64,000 nt of DNA from an uncultured Eubacteriales bacterium (GTDB lineage: Bacteria > Bacillota > Clostridia > Christensenellales > Aristaeellaceae), in the NCBI GenBank assembly GCA_902793605.1, contig CADBEB010000002.1:151682-215681 (forward strand). The letters run 5' to 3'. The number at the start of each line of letters is the position of its first letter. Positions within the stretch are counted from its first letter, which is position 1. Positions 1 through 11,629 of this stretch are shown here, piece after piece. A program made the translations under genes and the position numbers. The notes beneath the pieces were generated by a model. It made no database searches. It had not been told where the DNA came from and saw only the letters and a program-made list of their open reading frames with translations.

Positions 1-15
1 TCTTTTTTCCCTCCT
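1..15 (-). promoter_or_regulatory. Shine-Dalgarno site of a gene leaving the left edge
   Basis: Read on the minus strand, the first 15 bases contain AGGAGGG followed by an A-rich spacer that runs off the window. This is the normal layout of a ribosome binding site, so a minus-strand gene probably starts just outside. Nothing of its protein is visible. Confidence 0.4.
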
Positions 16-164
16 GTGGTTCGATCAACAGCTGTTCACCGTCAGGATAAACTGCATTTTCCCTTCCATTTTATCTGTTCTGTCAAATCCTTTTTTATAC
101 TTTGCGGTTCTTTTCCGTTGCTGTCATTTTTCCAGACCTGTGGTTGGTTTGCGGGCGCATGAAA

Positions 165-193
165 CAGACCGGGAACGAAAAGTGTGATATAAT
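165..193 (+). promoter_or_regulatory. Extended -10 promoter of the Nudix gene
   Basis: TATAAT lies at 188-193, preceded by TG at 185-186, which makes an extended -10 element. The hexamer 17 bp upstream is a poor -35 match, as is usual for extended -10 promoters. The Nudix start codon follows 33 bp downstream. Confidence 0.6.
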
Positions 194-226
194 GGCATCG
201 AAAGCTGTTCTGCGCGGAGAATAACG

Positions 227-706
227 ATGGATTACATTCATGACCTGCGGAAGGAGATCGGTCCGCGGAAGATCATCCTGAACTGTGCCGGAGCCCTGAT
301 CATCAGGGACGGCCGGATCCTGTTCCAGCGGCGGACGGATAACGGCCGGTGGGGCCTGATCGGCGGGCTGCTGGAAATGAACGAAACCTACCAGCAGGCC
401 GCCCTGCGGGAGATCCGGGAAGAGACCGGACTGGAAGTCCGGCTGGACCATTTCCTGGGGATCTTCCACAATCACAATATGGTCTGGAGCAACGGGGACG
501 CGGCGCATGTAATTTCCGCCATGTTCACGGCCACCATCGTCAGCGGGGAACCGAGGATCGACGAGGAATCCTATGAACTGCGGTTCTTTGGGAAGGAGGA
601 GATCCCGGAGCTCTTTGCGGTGGACCATATCGCGGCGCTGGAAGCTTATTTCAGGGGCGTGCGCCGGCCGATGCTGCAGGAGAATGTGTACAAAGCGAAC
701 GACTGA
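227..706 (+). CDS. Nudix hydrolase
   Basis: A 159-residue protein with a full Nudix box: G47, E53, then R61-E62-I63-R64-E65-E66-T67-G68, matching Gx5Ex7REUxEExGU. This motif binds divalent metal and cleaves nucleoside diphosphates linked to another moiety. The upstream part (residues 17-45) has the beta-strand pattern of a single-domain Nudix fold, and there is no additional domain or signal peptide, so it is cytoplasmic. The substrate cannot be told from sequence; its size and the RWGLIGG stretch fit the large group of uncharacterised MutT-like hydrolases. The start at 227 follows GGAGAATAACG. It has its own promoter and is followed by a short palindromic repeat and the threonine aldolase gene. 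Confidence 0.9.
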   Translation: MDYIHDLRKEIGPRKIILNCAGALIIRDGRILFQRRTDNGRWGLIGGLLEMNETYQQAALREIREETGLEVRLDHFLGIFHNHNMVWSNGDAAHVISAMFTATIVSGEPRIDEESYELRFFGKEEIPELFAVDHIAALEAYFRGVRRPMLQENVYKAND

Positions 707-710
707 CGGA

Positions 711-756
711 GGAACGAAAAGGGTTGTCCCCATCGTTCCCGGTCCCCATCGTTCCC
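711..756. repeat. GGAACGA/TCGTTCC palindromic repeat, copy A
   Basis: GGAACGA at 711-717 pairs with TCGTTCC at 733-739, with an inner GGG/CCC pairing, giving a hairpin. The right arm (CCCCATCGTTCCCG) is then repeated once at 743-756. A related element lies at 3629-3657. It sits between the Nudix and threonine aldolase genes and resembles the short GGGGAC-containing palindromes common in clostridial intergenic DNA. Confidence 0.55.
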
Positions 757-773
757 GAAAGGAGAGAAAAGCG

Positions 774-1826
774 ATGCCTGTATCCTTTGAAAGCGATTAT
801 ATTGCGGGAGCTCATCCGGAGATCCTCCGGAGGCTGGCGGAGACGAACCTTGAGAGCCTGCCCGGTTACGGGGCGGATCCGTACTGCGAAAGCGCGAAGA
901 AGAAGATCCTGGAAGCCTGCGGCCTGGAACAGGGAGAAGTGGAGTTCCTGACCGGCGGGACTCAGGCCAATGCCGTCGTGATCTCCACGATGCTCGCGGA
1001 CCATGAAGGCGTGGTCGCGGCCGCGACCGGGCATATCAGCTCGCATGAGGCCGGGGCGATCGAATACACCGGGCACGAGGTGCTGGAGCTGCCCCAGGAG
1101 AACGGGAAGATCCGGCCGGAGACACTGCGCCGGTTCCTTTCGGATTTCTTTGCGGACGGCAACCATGATCACATGACGTTCCCGGGGATGGTCTACCTTT
1201 CCTGGCCGACGGAGTACGGGACCCTCTACACGAAGGAAGAGCTGGAAGCGGTCTCCGGGATCTGCCGGGAATACGGGATCCCGCTGTTCCTCGACGGCGC
1301 GCGGCTCGCCTACGGCCTGATGAGCCGCAGCGCGGACCTGACCCTGCCGGACATCGCCCGGCTGTGCGACGTGTTCTATATCGGCGGGACTAAGGTCGGC
1401 GCGCTGTGCGGGGAGGCTGTGGTGTTCACGAAAGGCAACAAACCGAAGCATTTCCTGACGTCCGTGAAGAAGCGGGGGGCGCTGCTGGCCAAGGGGCGGC
1501 TCCTGGGTGTTCAGTTTGACGCGCTGTTCACGGACGACCTGTATTTCCGGATCGGCCGCCACGCGATCGACATGGCGGAGCGGATGAAGGAAATCTTCCG
1601 CGCCTGCAGGCTTACCCTGTATCTGGAATCCCCGACGAACCAGCAGTTCGTGATCCTGGAGAACGAACGGATGCAGGCGATGCGTGAGCAGATCGCCTTC
1701 AGCTTCTGGGAGAAGTACGACGAGACGCATACTGTGGTCCGGTTCGCCACGGGCTGGTCCACGACGGAGGAGGACCTGGCTGCGCTGGAAAGAGTTTGTG
1801 CCATTCAGGAGGAATCAAGAGAATGA
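774..1826 (+). CDS. Low-specificity L-threonine aldolase-like PLP enzyme
   Basis: A 350-residue fold-type I PLP enzyme of the beta-eliminating lyase/threonine aldolase family, which cleaves threonine or related beta-hydroxy amino acids to glycine plus an aldehyde. Visible signs are the cofactor-contact loop LTGGTQAN (about residues 60-67), the LDGARLAYG segment with the PLP aspartate, and IGGTKVGALCGE with the Schiff-base lysine at K207. ATG 774 was chosen over upstream in-frame starts because it follows AAGGAGAG and gives a family-length protein. Its stop overlaps the start of the GH3 gene (ATGA), so the two are translationally coupled even though no metabolic link is obvious. Cytoplasmic; exact stereospecificity is unknown. 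Confidence 0.88.
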   Translation: MPVSFESDYIAGAHPEILRRLAETNLESLPGYGADPYCESAKKKILEACGLEQGEVEFLTGGTQANAVVISTMLADHEGVVAAATGHISSHEAGAIEYTGHEVLELPQENGKIRPETLRRFLSDFFADGNHDHMTFPGMVYLSWPTEYGTLYTKEELEAVSGICREYGIPLFLDGARLAYGLMSRSADLTLPDIARLCDVFYIGGTKVGALCGEAVVFTKGNKPKHFLTSVKKRGALLAKGRLLGVQFDALFTDDLYFRIGRHAIDMAERMKEIFRACRLTLYLESPTNQQFVILENERMQAMREQIAFSFWEKYDETHTVVRFATGWSTTEEDLAALERVCAIQEESRE

Positions 1827-3622
1827 AGAAACGTAACGCGATGATCATGGGCTGCCTGGCCCTGGTCCTGTGCCTGATCCTGAATGCCGCTCCCGGCAGC
1901 GCCCGGGCGGAAAGCCGGTATGCCGGGCTGACCGCGGAGGAGATTGTTTCCCGGCTGACGCTGGAGCAAAAGGCTTCCCAGATGGTCCAGCCGGCCTGCT
2001 ATAATATCAACGCCGACGAGATGGCGGTATACTGCTACGGCAGCATTCTGTCCCAGGGGGCGAACCTGAATGCGGCGGAATGGCGGGATTACACAGCCTG
2101 GTTCCAGCAGGCCGCCCTGAAATCCGATGCCGGAATCCCCTACATCTACGGCCAGGACGATGTACACGGCGTGAACTACTGCCTCGGTGCGGTTTACTTC
2201 CCCCAGAATATCGGCCTGGGAGCTGCGGGGGACGAGGAGCTGATGGTCCGGATCGGACAGATCACCGCGGATGAGGCGAAGCTCTGCCATATGCTGTGGA
2301 ACTTTGCGCCGGTGGTTGCCCAGTCCGCGGACCCGCGCTGGGGCCGGACCTATGAAAGCTACGGCGCGGATATTGAAAAGATCAGGAAGCTCAGCGTCGC
2401 CTATACCAGGGGACTGGTGGAAAGCGGCATGGTGGTATGCCCGAAGCACTTCTTCGGGGACGGAAACGTGGCCTTCGGGACCGGTGAGAGCCGGGACCAG
2501 CCCCGGCTGATGGACCGCGGGGACGCGCGGCTCACGGAGGAGCAGATCACGGAGCTGCTTTCGGTTTACCAGGCACAGATCGACGCCGGCGCGCAGACCG
2601 TCATGGTCAGTTTTTCCTCCATCAACGGCGTGAAGATGCATGAGAACCGGCAGTATATCGACCTGCTGAAGAATGAGATGGGCTTCAGCGGTTTTGTGGT
2701 CAGCGACTGGGAGGGCGTGAGCCAGACGTCTCCGGAGGATTATAACAGCCAGGTGGCCGCTGTGGTGAACGCCGGCGTGGATATGCTCATGGAAGCGGAT
2801 CATTTCCGCGAAGCCCGGGCTGCCATCATCAGCGGGGTAGAGACCGGCCGGATCCCGGAGGAACGGGTGGACGACGCCGTCCGGCGCATTATCCAGGTCA
2901 AGATGGATGCCGGCGTCCTGGACGATCCGCTGTGCGAAGAGCTGGAAACCGTCCGGACAGAGACCGGCTCTGCGGAATATCGCGCCGTCGCCGAGGAGGC
3001 AGTGGAAAAGAGCCTGGTGCTCCTGAAGAACGAAGGAGGCGTACTTCCGCTGAAGAGCGGCACCGCCGTTTATATTACCGGGCCCGCGGCGGATCACGAC
3101 CAGGCGCAGTGCGGCGGCTGGACCGTCGGCTGGACCGGCAGCCCGGAAAAGGAGATCCCGGGCGTAACCTCTATCCTGGAGGGCTTCCGGCAGAAGGCGG
3201 ACGAATACGGTATCCGTGTGATCACGAAGGAATCCGAGGCGGATCAGGCTGACGTGGTCCTGCTGGTCCTCGGAGAGGAAAGCTACGCGGAATGGCTGGG
3301 GGATACCGCAGACCTGGACCTGTGCGGCGCGCTGGGCCTGATGGGCAACGAGACCGCCATCCGGAAGGCGGAGAAGCTCGGCAAACCCGTGATTGCCTGT
3401 ATTGTAGCCGGGCGCCAGGTGCTCATCAGCCGGTATGCGGACAAGTGGGACGCGGCGGTCATGTGCTACTTGCCCGGATCGGAGGGCCAGGGCGTGGCAA
3501 ACGTCCTGTGCGGGAAAAAGCCCTTCACCGGAAAGCTTCCCAGCCCCTGGTACGCTTCCCTGGATCAGATCGGTACGGAGGAATGCTGGCTGCCGATGGG
3601 ATACGGACTGAGTGCGGAGTGA
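1823..3622 (+). CDS. Secreted glycoside hydrolase family 3 beta-glucosidase
   Basis: A 599-residue GH3 enzyme that removes terminal beta-linked glucose from oligosaccharides. Residues 1-30 form a Sec signal peptide (KKR, hydrophobic core, SARA cleavage region), so it acts outside the cytoplasmic membrane. The N-terminal barrel contains the substrate-contact motif KHFFGDG and the nucleophile D295 in VVSDWEGV. The C-terminal domain has GEESYAEWLGD, resembling the acid/base region of barley-type exo-glucosidases. No fibronectin III or binding module is present. ATG 1823 follows AGGAGGAATC and overlaps the threonine aldolase stop. A strong terminator ends the unit at 3688. It likely contributes to plant glucan use together with sugar importers such as the ABC system at 15-19 kb (inference). 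Confidence 0.92.
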   Translation: MKKRNAMIMGCLALVLCLILNAAPGSARAESRYAGLTAEEIVSRLTLEQKASQMVQPACYNINADEMAVYCYGSILSQGANLNAAEWRDYTAWFQQAALKSDAGIPYIYGQDDVHGVNYCLGAVYFPQNIGLGAAGDEELMVRIGQITADEAKLCHMLWNFAPVVAQSADPRWGRTYESYGADIEKIRKLSVAYTRGLVESGMVVCPKHFFGDGNVAFGTGESRDQPRLMDRGDARLTEEQITELLSVYQAQIDAGAQTVMVSFSSINGVKMHENRQYIDLLKNEMGFSGFVVSDWEGVSQTSPEDYNSQVAAVVNAGVDMLMEADHFREARAAIISGVETGRIPEERVDDAVRRIIQVKMDAGVLDDPLCEELETVRTETGSAEYRAVAEEAVEKSLVLLKNEGGVLPLKSGTAVYITGPAADHDQAQCGGWTVGWTGSPEKEIPGVTSILEGFRQKADEYGIRVITKESEADQADVVLLVLGEESYAEWLGDTADLDLCGALGLMGNETAIRKAEKLGKPVIACIVAGRQVLISRYADKWDAAVMCYLPGSEGQGVANVLCGKKPFTGKLPSPWYASLDQIGTEECWLPMGYGLSAE

Positions 3623-3628
3623 TCTTCC

Positions 3629-3657
3629 GGAACGAAAAGGGTCATCCCCTGTTCCCG
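3629..3657. repeat. GGAACGA palindromic repeat, copy B
   Basis: Starts GGAACGAAAAGGGT like copy A at 711 and ends GTTCCCGGG. It lies just after the GH3 stop codon. The middle differs by a few bases from copy A, as expected of a decayed dispersed element. Confidence 0.5.
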
Positions 3658-3687
3658 GGTAACAGTCACCTGTACCGGCGCTTTGGT

Positions 3688-3710
3688 CCCCCTCGTTGAG
3701 GGGGCATTTT
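3688..3710 (+). terminator. Rho-independent terminator after the GH3 gene
   Basis: CCCCCTC (3688-3694), loop GTT, GAGGGGG (3698-3704), followed by CATTTTT. A perfect 7-bp GC-rich stem with a T run separates the GH3 gene from the ATP synthase operon. Confidence 0.85.
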
Positions 3711-3714
3711 TACG

Positions 3715-3743
3715 TTGCAAAACAGGCGCAGATTTGATACAAT
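3715..3743 (+). promoter_or_regulatory. Promoter of the ATP synthase operon
   Basis: TTGCAA (3715-3720), a 17-bp spacer and TACAAT (3738-3743) form a good housekeeping promoter directly after the GH3 terminator and about 40 bp before the first gene of the operon. Confidence 0.75.
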
Positions 3744-3785
3744 CATTTGAGGTTGCAGTTTTGTGAAAAGGGGGCCGATGACGGC

Positions 3786-4217
3786 ATGGATCCTGCGGTT
3801 AAAAAGGAAACAGGGTACATCGTCGTCTGGGTCGTGCTGCTCAGCCTGGTGATGGAAGGCGTCTTCCTGATCATCGGGCAGTGGGACTTGTCCGTGCTGT
3901 TCGGGAACCTGGGCGGCGCGGCGGTCGCAGTCGGGAACTTCTTCCTGATGGCCCTGATCGCCACGCGCGCGGTGAACCGGGCAGTGGAAAAGGGAAAGCC
4001 GGAGGAAGCGGCGGCCCGGGTCAAGGCTACGGCAACCGTGCGGCTGCTGGGATGCCTCGCGATCTGCGTGCTCCTGATCGCAGTGTTTAAAACCAATCTG
4101 TTTGCAACGGTAATCCCGCTGCTTTTCCCCCGGATCGGGATTGCGTTCCGGCCGCTGATCGACCGGAAGCGCGGGGTGGAACCCCCGGGGACGGAAGGAA
4201 GTGATCTGATTGACTGA
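3786..4217 (+). CDS. ATP synthase subunit I-like membrane protein
   Basis: A 143-residue protein with four predicted membrane segments (about residues 12-30, 37-60, 85-105, 110-125). It occupies the place of AtpI at the head of the F-type ATP synthase operon. AtpI family members help assemble the c ring and may aid magnesium uptake. Sequence conservation in this family is low, so the call rests on topology, size and position. ATG 3786 is preferred because AAGGGGG lies at a usable distance; an earlier in-frame codon would lack a binding site. The end overlaps the subunit a start by 8 bases. Confidence 0.75.
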   Translation: MDPAVKKETGYIVVWVVLLSLVMEGVFLIIGQWDLSVLFGNLGGAAVAVGNFFLMALIATRAVNRAVEKGKPEEAAARVKATATVRLLGCLAICVLLIAVFKTNLFATVIPLLFPRIGIAFRPLIDRKRGVEPPGTEGSDLID

Positions 4218-5133
4218 AGAAAGGGTGCCGGACATCAGGAGCACCTGGTTCAGGATGGTCGACTATGCCCTGATCGCGATGATGATTCTGCCGATTCTGG
4301 CGTGCGTGGTGCTGAAAGTGCTGTTCACGCCCCAGTCCGAAGGCGTCGCCATCGCGGGCGCGCTGGTGTTCTGGAAGAGCACGGCGGAGCTGACCCCGAC
4401 CACCTTCTACATCTCCGAGAGCCAGGTGAACACCTGGGCCGTGATGATCTCCATCCTCGGCCTGTGCCTGTACCTGACCCACGGGCTGACGACGAAGGCG
4501 ATGTGCAAGAGGCAGCTGGTGGCGGAATGGATTGTGGAGAAGAGCGAGAAGCTCGTGAAGGACAACATGGGCGGGTTCTTCGCCCAGTGGGGGCCCTTCA
4601 TCACGGCGATCATGGCGCTGAGCGCGTTCTCGTCGCTGATCTGCCTGGTCGGTCTGTTCAGCCCGACGGGGGACGTGAACGTCACCTTCGGGTGGGCGAT
4701 CCTGGTGTTCTTCCTGATCATGTACTTCAAGTTCCGCGGCGGATTCTGGAAGTACTTTATCGGGCTGTTCAAGCCGATCCCGGTGTTCGCGCCGATGAAC
4801 CTGATCGGCGAGTTCGCGACGCCGGTAAGCATGGCCTTCCGTCATTACGGCAACATCCTGTCAGGCGCGGTCATCGCCGCGCTGATCGGAAGCGCGCTGA
4901 CGGGGCTGAGCAACAGCCTGCTTGGCTGGCTGCCCGGAGTGTTCGCGCAGATGCCGCTGCTGCGGGTCGGCCTGCCGGCCGTGCTGAGCGTATACTTCGA
5001 CGTGTTCAGCGGCGTGATGCAGGCGTTCATCTTCGCGATGCTGACGATGCTGAACATCGCGGGCGGGGTCCCCTGGGAAGACTGGAACGCGCGGCGGGTG
5101 AAACACAACAAGCCCGCGCTGACCAACGATTGA
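4210..5133 (+). CDS. atpB: F-type ATP synthase subunit a
   Basis: A 307-residue polytopic membrane protein forming the ion half-channels of Fo. The diagnostic segment is FAPMNLIGEFATPVSMAFRHYGN: R211 is the invariant arginine that faces the c-ring carboxylates, and E201 lies in the same helix. A second conserved helix near the C-terminus (LSVYFDVFSGVMQAFIFAML) is also present. Translation starts at TTG 4210, overlapping the preceding gene, with GGAAGG upstream. The loop between the early membrane segments (about residues 55-75, around a TTFYISES stretch) is somewhat longer than in Escherichia coli. It works with subunits c and b downstream in the same operon. Confidence 0.95.
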   Translation: MTEERVPDIRSTWFRMVDYALIAMMILPILACVVLKVLFTPQSEGVAIAGALVFWKSTAELTPTTFYISESQVNTWAVMISILGLCLYLTHGLTTKAMCKRQLVAEWIVEKSEKLVKDNMGGFFAQWGPFITAIMALSAFSSLICLVGLFSPTGDVNVTFGWAILVFFLIMYFKFRGGFWKYFIGLFKPIPVFAPMNLIGEFATPVSMAFRHYGNILSGAVIAALIGSALTGLSNSLLGWLPGVFAQMPLLRVGLPAVLSVYFDVFSGVMQAFIFAMLTMLNIAGGVPWEDWNARRVKHNKPALTND

Positions 5134-5149
5134 TCTTAAATCAAGATAA

Positions 5150-5464
<315 letters not shown>

Positions 5465-5482
5465 GGAACTGAGAGGGAAAAC

Positions 5483-5980
5483 ATGCAGAACTTAGATGTT
5501 ATTTCCGTCAACATCTGGGCGATCCTGGCCTCGCTGGCCAATCTGCTGATCCTGACGCTGATCATCAAGCGGTTCCTGTACAAGCCGGTGAAGAAGATCC
5601 TGGACACCCGGCGCGCAGCGATCGACGAGGATTATGCCCAGGCGAAGGCGGCCCGGGACGAGGCGGAAGAGAGCCGGCTGAACTACGAGGCTGCCATGGC
5701 TGCCGCGAAGCAGACATCGGACCAGATCATTGCCGAAGCGTCCCGCACGGCGGAATACCGGAGCAATGAGATCGTTGCGGAAGCCCGGCAGAAGGCGACG
5801 GATATCCGCAGGCAGGCGGAAGCCGACGCGGTGCTGGAGCGGAAGAAGGCCGAGGACGATATGAAGCGGGAAATCGTGGACGTTTCGGCCCAGTTGACGG
5901 GTAAATTGCTGCAAAGAGAGATCAATGAGGAAGATCATAAGAAGCTCATTGATTCTTTCCTGAGTGATCTGGGAGACTGA
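5483..5980 (+). CDS. atpF: F-type ATP synthase subunit b
   Basis: A 165-residue stator protein: one N-terminal membrane helix (about residues 8-28) followed by a long charged alpha-helical stalk rich in Ala, Glu, Lys and Arg (about 35-150), as expected of the peripheral stalk dimer. It links subunit a in the membrane to delta on top of F1. A single b gene is present, so the stalk should be a homodimer. Start ATG 5483 follows GAGAGGG. It sits between c and delta in the canonical order. Confidence 0.95.
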   Translation: MQNLDVISVNIWAILASLANLLILTLIIKRFLYKPVKKILDTRRAAIDEDYAQAKAARDEAEESRLNYEAAMAAAKQTSDQIIAEASRTAEYRSNEIVAEARQKATDIRRQAEADAVLERKKAEDDMKREIVDVSAQLTGKLLQREINEEDHKKLIDSFLSDLGD

Positions 5981-5982
5981 AG

Positions 5983-6509
5983 ATGACAACGACGAGCAGG
6001 GAATATGCCGAGGCGCTGTTTGAACTGGCGGTTCAGGGGGACCTGATCCGGGAGACGACGGACGGCGTGGTGACGGTGGAGAGCGCGCTGCTGCAAATGC
6101 CAGAATACCGGGCTTTGCTGGCGAGCCCCGCCATCGGCAAGGAGGAACGCCTGGCCGCGCTGGACCAGGCCTTCCGCGGAAAGATCCCGGATATTCTGCT
6201 GGCGATCCTGCGGATGATGGTATCCCGCGGGCAGGTATCGGCTTTCAGCGGGATGGTCCGGGACTACGAGGAGCTGGCCCGGGAATACCGAGGCGAAGCC
6301 GTCGCGGTGGTGACGTCCGCCGTGCCGCTGAGCGAGGCGCAGACGGTGGCGCTCCGCCAGAAGCTGGCAAAGAAACTCGGACAGAAGATCACGATCCAGT
6401 GCCGCGAGGATCCGAGCCTGATCGGCGGCCTCCGCGTGGAGGTCGACGGACGCGTGATCGACGGCAGTATACGGAACAAGCTTGAAGAGATCAAGGAAGT
6501 GATGAACTC

Positions 6510-6513
<4 letters not shown>
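5983..6513 (+). CDS. atpH: F-type ATP synthase subunit delta
   Basis: A 176-residue stator subunit of usual length. The N-terminal helical domain ([13 protein letters not shown], residues 5-17) binds the alpha subunits, and the C-terminal part has the conserved [28 protein letters not shown] signature found near residue 140-170 of delta proteins. It starts two bases after the subunit b stop and overlaps the alpha start (ATGA), a tight operon arrangement. Confidence 0.95.
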
Positions 6514-8003
<1,490 letters not shown>

Positions 8004-8006
8004 CGG

Positions 8007-8819
8007 ATGGGCGCTGATATCAAATCCCTGCGGATCCGCATCCGGAGCGTTGACTCCACCCTGCACCTGACCAAGGCCATGGGCCTGGTGGCGGCCTCCA
8101 AGATCCGCCGCGCGACCCGGACCATGAACCAGAGCAGGCAGTACGCTTCCGCCATGGAGGATGTGGTCTCCGTGCTCCGCTCCTCACCGGAGTGTGAGCG
8201 CACGCCGTACATGCAGCCCGCCGGGGAGGGAACCCGGCTGGTCGTGATCGCCGGCGACCGCGGACTGGCAGGCGGCTACAACGCGAACGTGTTCCGCCTG
8301 GCGGCGACTGAACCGGACGCCGAGGTGATTCCGATCGGCAAGCGCGCCTGCGAACGGTGGGACAAGCCGGTGGTCTCCTCCGAGAAGTTTCCGGCGGCGG
8401 ACGCAAAGAAGCTGGCGGACGAACTGTGCCGGGATTTCCTGGACGGGGAATTTGCCCGGCTCGGCATCCTGTATACCCGGTACCGCTCGATGATGAGCCA
8501 GGAGGCGACCCTGCTGTGGGTGCTGCCGCTGGAGAAGCCGGAAAAGAGCGGGGACGGGGACAAGGAAGCCGCGCCGCTTTTCGAGCCGGACGAGCAGACG
8601 GTACTGAGCGCGGCGGTGCCTACGTATGTGAGCGGCCTGCTGGCCGCCTGCGTACGAGAGAGCTTCGCCTGCGAGGTGGCGGCGCGCCGGATGGCGATGG
8701 ACTCCGCCGGCAAGAACGCGCAGGAGATGATCGACAACCTGCAGCTGCAGTACAACCGGGCACGGCAGAACTCCATCACGCAGGAGATCACGGAGATCGT
8801 CGCCGGATCGGGATTATAA
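8007..8819 (+). CDS. atpG: F-type ATP synthase subunit gamma
   Basis: A 270-residue rotor shaft subunit. The N-terminal helix IRSVDSTLHLTKAMGLVAASKI and the C-terminal helix AMDSAGKNAQEMIDNLQLQYNRARQ are the two coiled-coil strands that turn inside the hexamer; GDRGLAGGYNANV (about residue 88) is the conserved central motif. The protein is a little shorter than the usual 285-290 residues, with the shortening in the middle Rossmann-like part. Downstream comes a 62-base gap with a degenerate dispersed repeat before atpD. Confidence 0.95.
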   Translation: MGADIKSLRIRIRSVDSTLHLTKAMGLVAASKIRRATRTMNQSRQYASAMEDVVSVLRSSPECERTPYMQPAGEGTRLVVIAGDRGLAGGYNANVFRLAATEPDAEVIPIGKRACERWDKPVVSSEKFPAADAKKLADELCRDFLDGEFARLGILYTRYRSMMSQEATLLWVLPLEKPEKSGDGDKEAAPLFEPDEQTVLSAAVPTYVSGLLAACVRESFACEVAARRMAMDSAGKNAQEMIDNLQLQYNRARQNSITQEITEIVAGSGL

Positions 8820-10545
<1,726 letters not shown>

Positions 10546-10550
10546 CAATC

Positions 10551-10582
10551 AGCGGATGAGAGATCTCATCCGCTATATTTTC
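10551..10582. terminator. Terminator between atpC and the PfkB kinase gene
   Basis: AGCGGATGAG (10551-10560), loop AGAT, CTCATCCGCT (10565-10574), then ATATTTTC. The perfect 10-bp stem lies between two convergent genes and overlaps the last codons of the minus-strand kinase, so it may serve both. Confidence 0.85.
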
Positions 10583-11493
10583 AGGCCGAATTCGGAGGGG
10601 AGGAAGCGGGGGCAGGTGTTTTCCAGGGAGCAGATGACCGAGGAAGCGAGCCGGGTGCCGATGGAGCAGGCTTCCGGGAGCGGCTTGCCGTAGGTCAGGC
10701 CGGCGGCCACGCCGGCAAAGAAGGCATCCCCGGCACCGGTGGTATCCGCCACGGGCACCTGCTGGGGCGGGCAGACGCCGAAGTCGCCGTCCTTCTCTGC
10801 CCAGACGGCTCCGTCCGCGCCGAGGGTGACGACCATGGAGGGGATGCTCCCGTCCTTGACGCACTCCGCCAGCCGGGCTGCGAGGGCTTCCGGATCCTCC
10901 TGCTCAAAGTCCATGGAGAAGAGGATCCCAGCCTCCTGCCGGTTGCAGACGAAACAGTCGGTCTGCCGGAGGTATTCCCGGCGGTCCAGGGCGATATTGA
11001 TATTGGAGACGGCCGCGTAGACAGGCGTGCCGTATTTTTCTTTCAGGCGGTAGATCTCCTCGACCACGGGCTGGTCCATGTCCAGCTCGAGCAGGACACT
11101 GTCCGCCGAGGAAAAGACGAGGTTCCCCTTCTCCTGCAGGACGGTGAGGAGGGGACCCAGCTCCGGGCGGCGGGAGATGGAAGCGCAGACGTCGTTATTG
11201 TTGTCGAAGACGGCGAGCCAGGTGCCCATGCCGTCGGGAACCCGGCGGACGAGGCTGGTGTCCACTCCGTGCTCCTGCAGGCGGACGAGCACATCCTCCC
11301 CGGAGCCGGAAAGATCCGTCAGGGAGATGAACTGCGGGGCCAGGCCGAGGTTGCCCAGGTCTTCCGCAACGTTCCGGCAGACGCCGCCGTGGACATAGCG
11401 GACATTCCCGGCGTTGCGGCCGCCGGGGATGTAGGAGGCGGATGGATAACCCTTGATATCCACGAAAATACAACCGATGACTGCGATGCTCAT
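10573..11493 (-). CDS. PfkB-family carbohydrate kinase
   Basis: A 306-residue ribokinase-like enzyme that phosphorylates a sugar or nucleoside with ATP. The first PfkB signature region is GGRNAGNVRYVHGG-like (about residues 24-40), and the second, DTTGAGDAFFAG, near residue 250 holds the catalytic aspartate and anion hole. The substrate cannot be fixed; the form of the N-terminal half (VFDNNNDVCASIS) resembles pseudouridine/nucleoside kinases more than fructokinases. The start was placed at ATG 11493 (MSIAVIG), because the sequence upstream is an A-rich repeat and does not look like protein. It is monocistronic on the minus strand, divergent from the cyclo-ligase gene. Confidence 0.87.
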   Translation of the reverse strand: MSIAVIGCIFVDIKGYPSASYIPGGRNAGNVRYVHGGVCRNVAEDLGNLGLAPQFISLTDLSGSGEDVLVRLQEHGVDTSLVRRVPDGMGTWLAVFDNNNDVCASISRRPELGPLLTVLQEKGNLVFSSADSVLLELDMDQPVVEEIYRLKEKYGTPVYAAVSNINIALDRREYLRQTDCFVCNRQEAGILFSMDFEQEDPEALAARLAECVKDGSIPSMVVTLGADGAVWAEKDGDFGVCPPQQVPVADTTGAGDAFFAGVAAGLTYGKPLPEACSIGTRLASSVICSLENTCPRFLPSEFGLKI

Positions 11494-11495
11494 AT

Positions 11496-11529
11496 TCGTC
11501 CGCTTCTTTCGCTTTTTTCGCTTTTTTCG
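11496..11529. repeat. Tandem CGCTTTTTT units in the kinase 5' region
   Basis: The unit CGCTTTTTT (plus strand) occurs twice exactly and once imperfectly just upstream of the PfkB start. On the transcribed strand this is an A-rich 5' leader with spaced GCG. It could affect translation but may be simple slippage. Confidence 0.4.
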
Positions 11530-11538
11530 TATTAATAT

Positions 11539-11566
11539 ATTATCATATGGGACAGATGAAAAACAA
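11539..11566 (-). promoter_or_regulatory. Promoter of the PfkB kinase gene
   Basis: On the minus strand TTGTTT (plus 11561-11566) is separated by 16 bp from GATAAT (plus 11539-11544). It lies 46 bp upstream of the start codon. Confidence 0.6.
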
Positions 11567-11594
11567 CCGTAAAACAGCATAAAAGAACAGGGTA

Positions 11595-11603
11595 TGTTAG
11601 AAT
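11595..11603 (+). promoter_or_regulatory. Extended -10 promoter of the cyclo-ligase gene
   Basis: TG at 11595-11596, one base, then TAGAAT at 11598-11603. No convincing -35 is present, which is common for extended -10 promoters. The gene starts 27 bp further on. Confidence 0.5.
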
Positions 11604-11629
11604 AAGAAAGATAATGGGGGTGATTGGCG

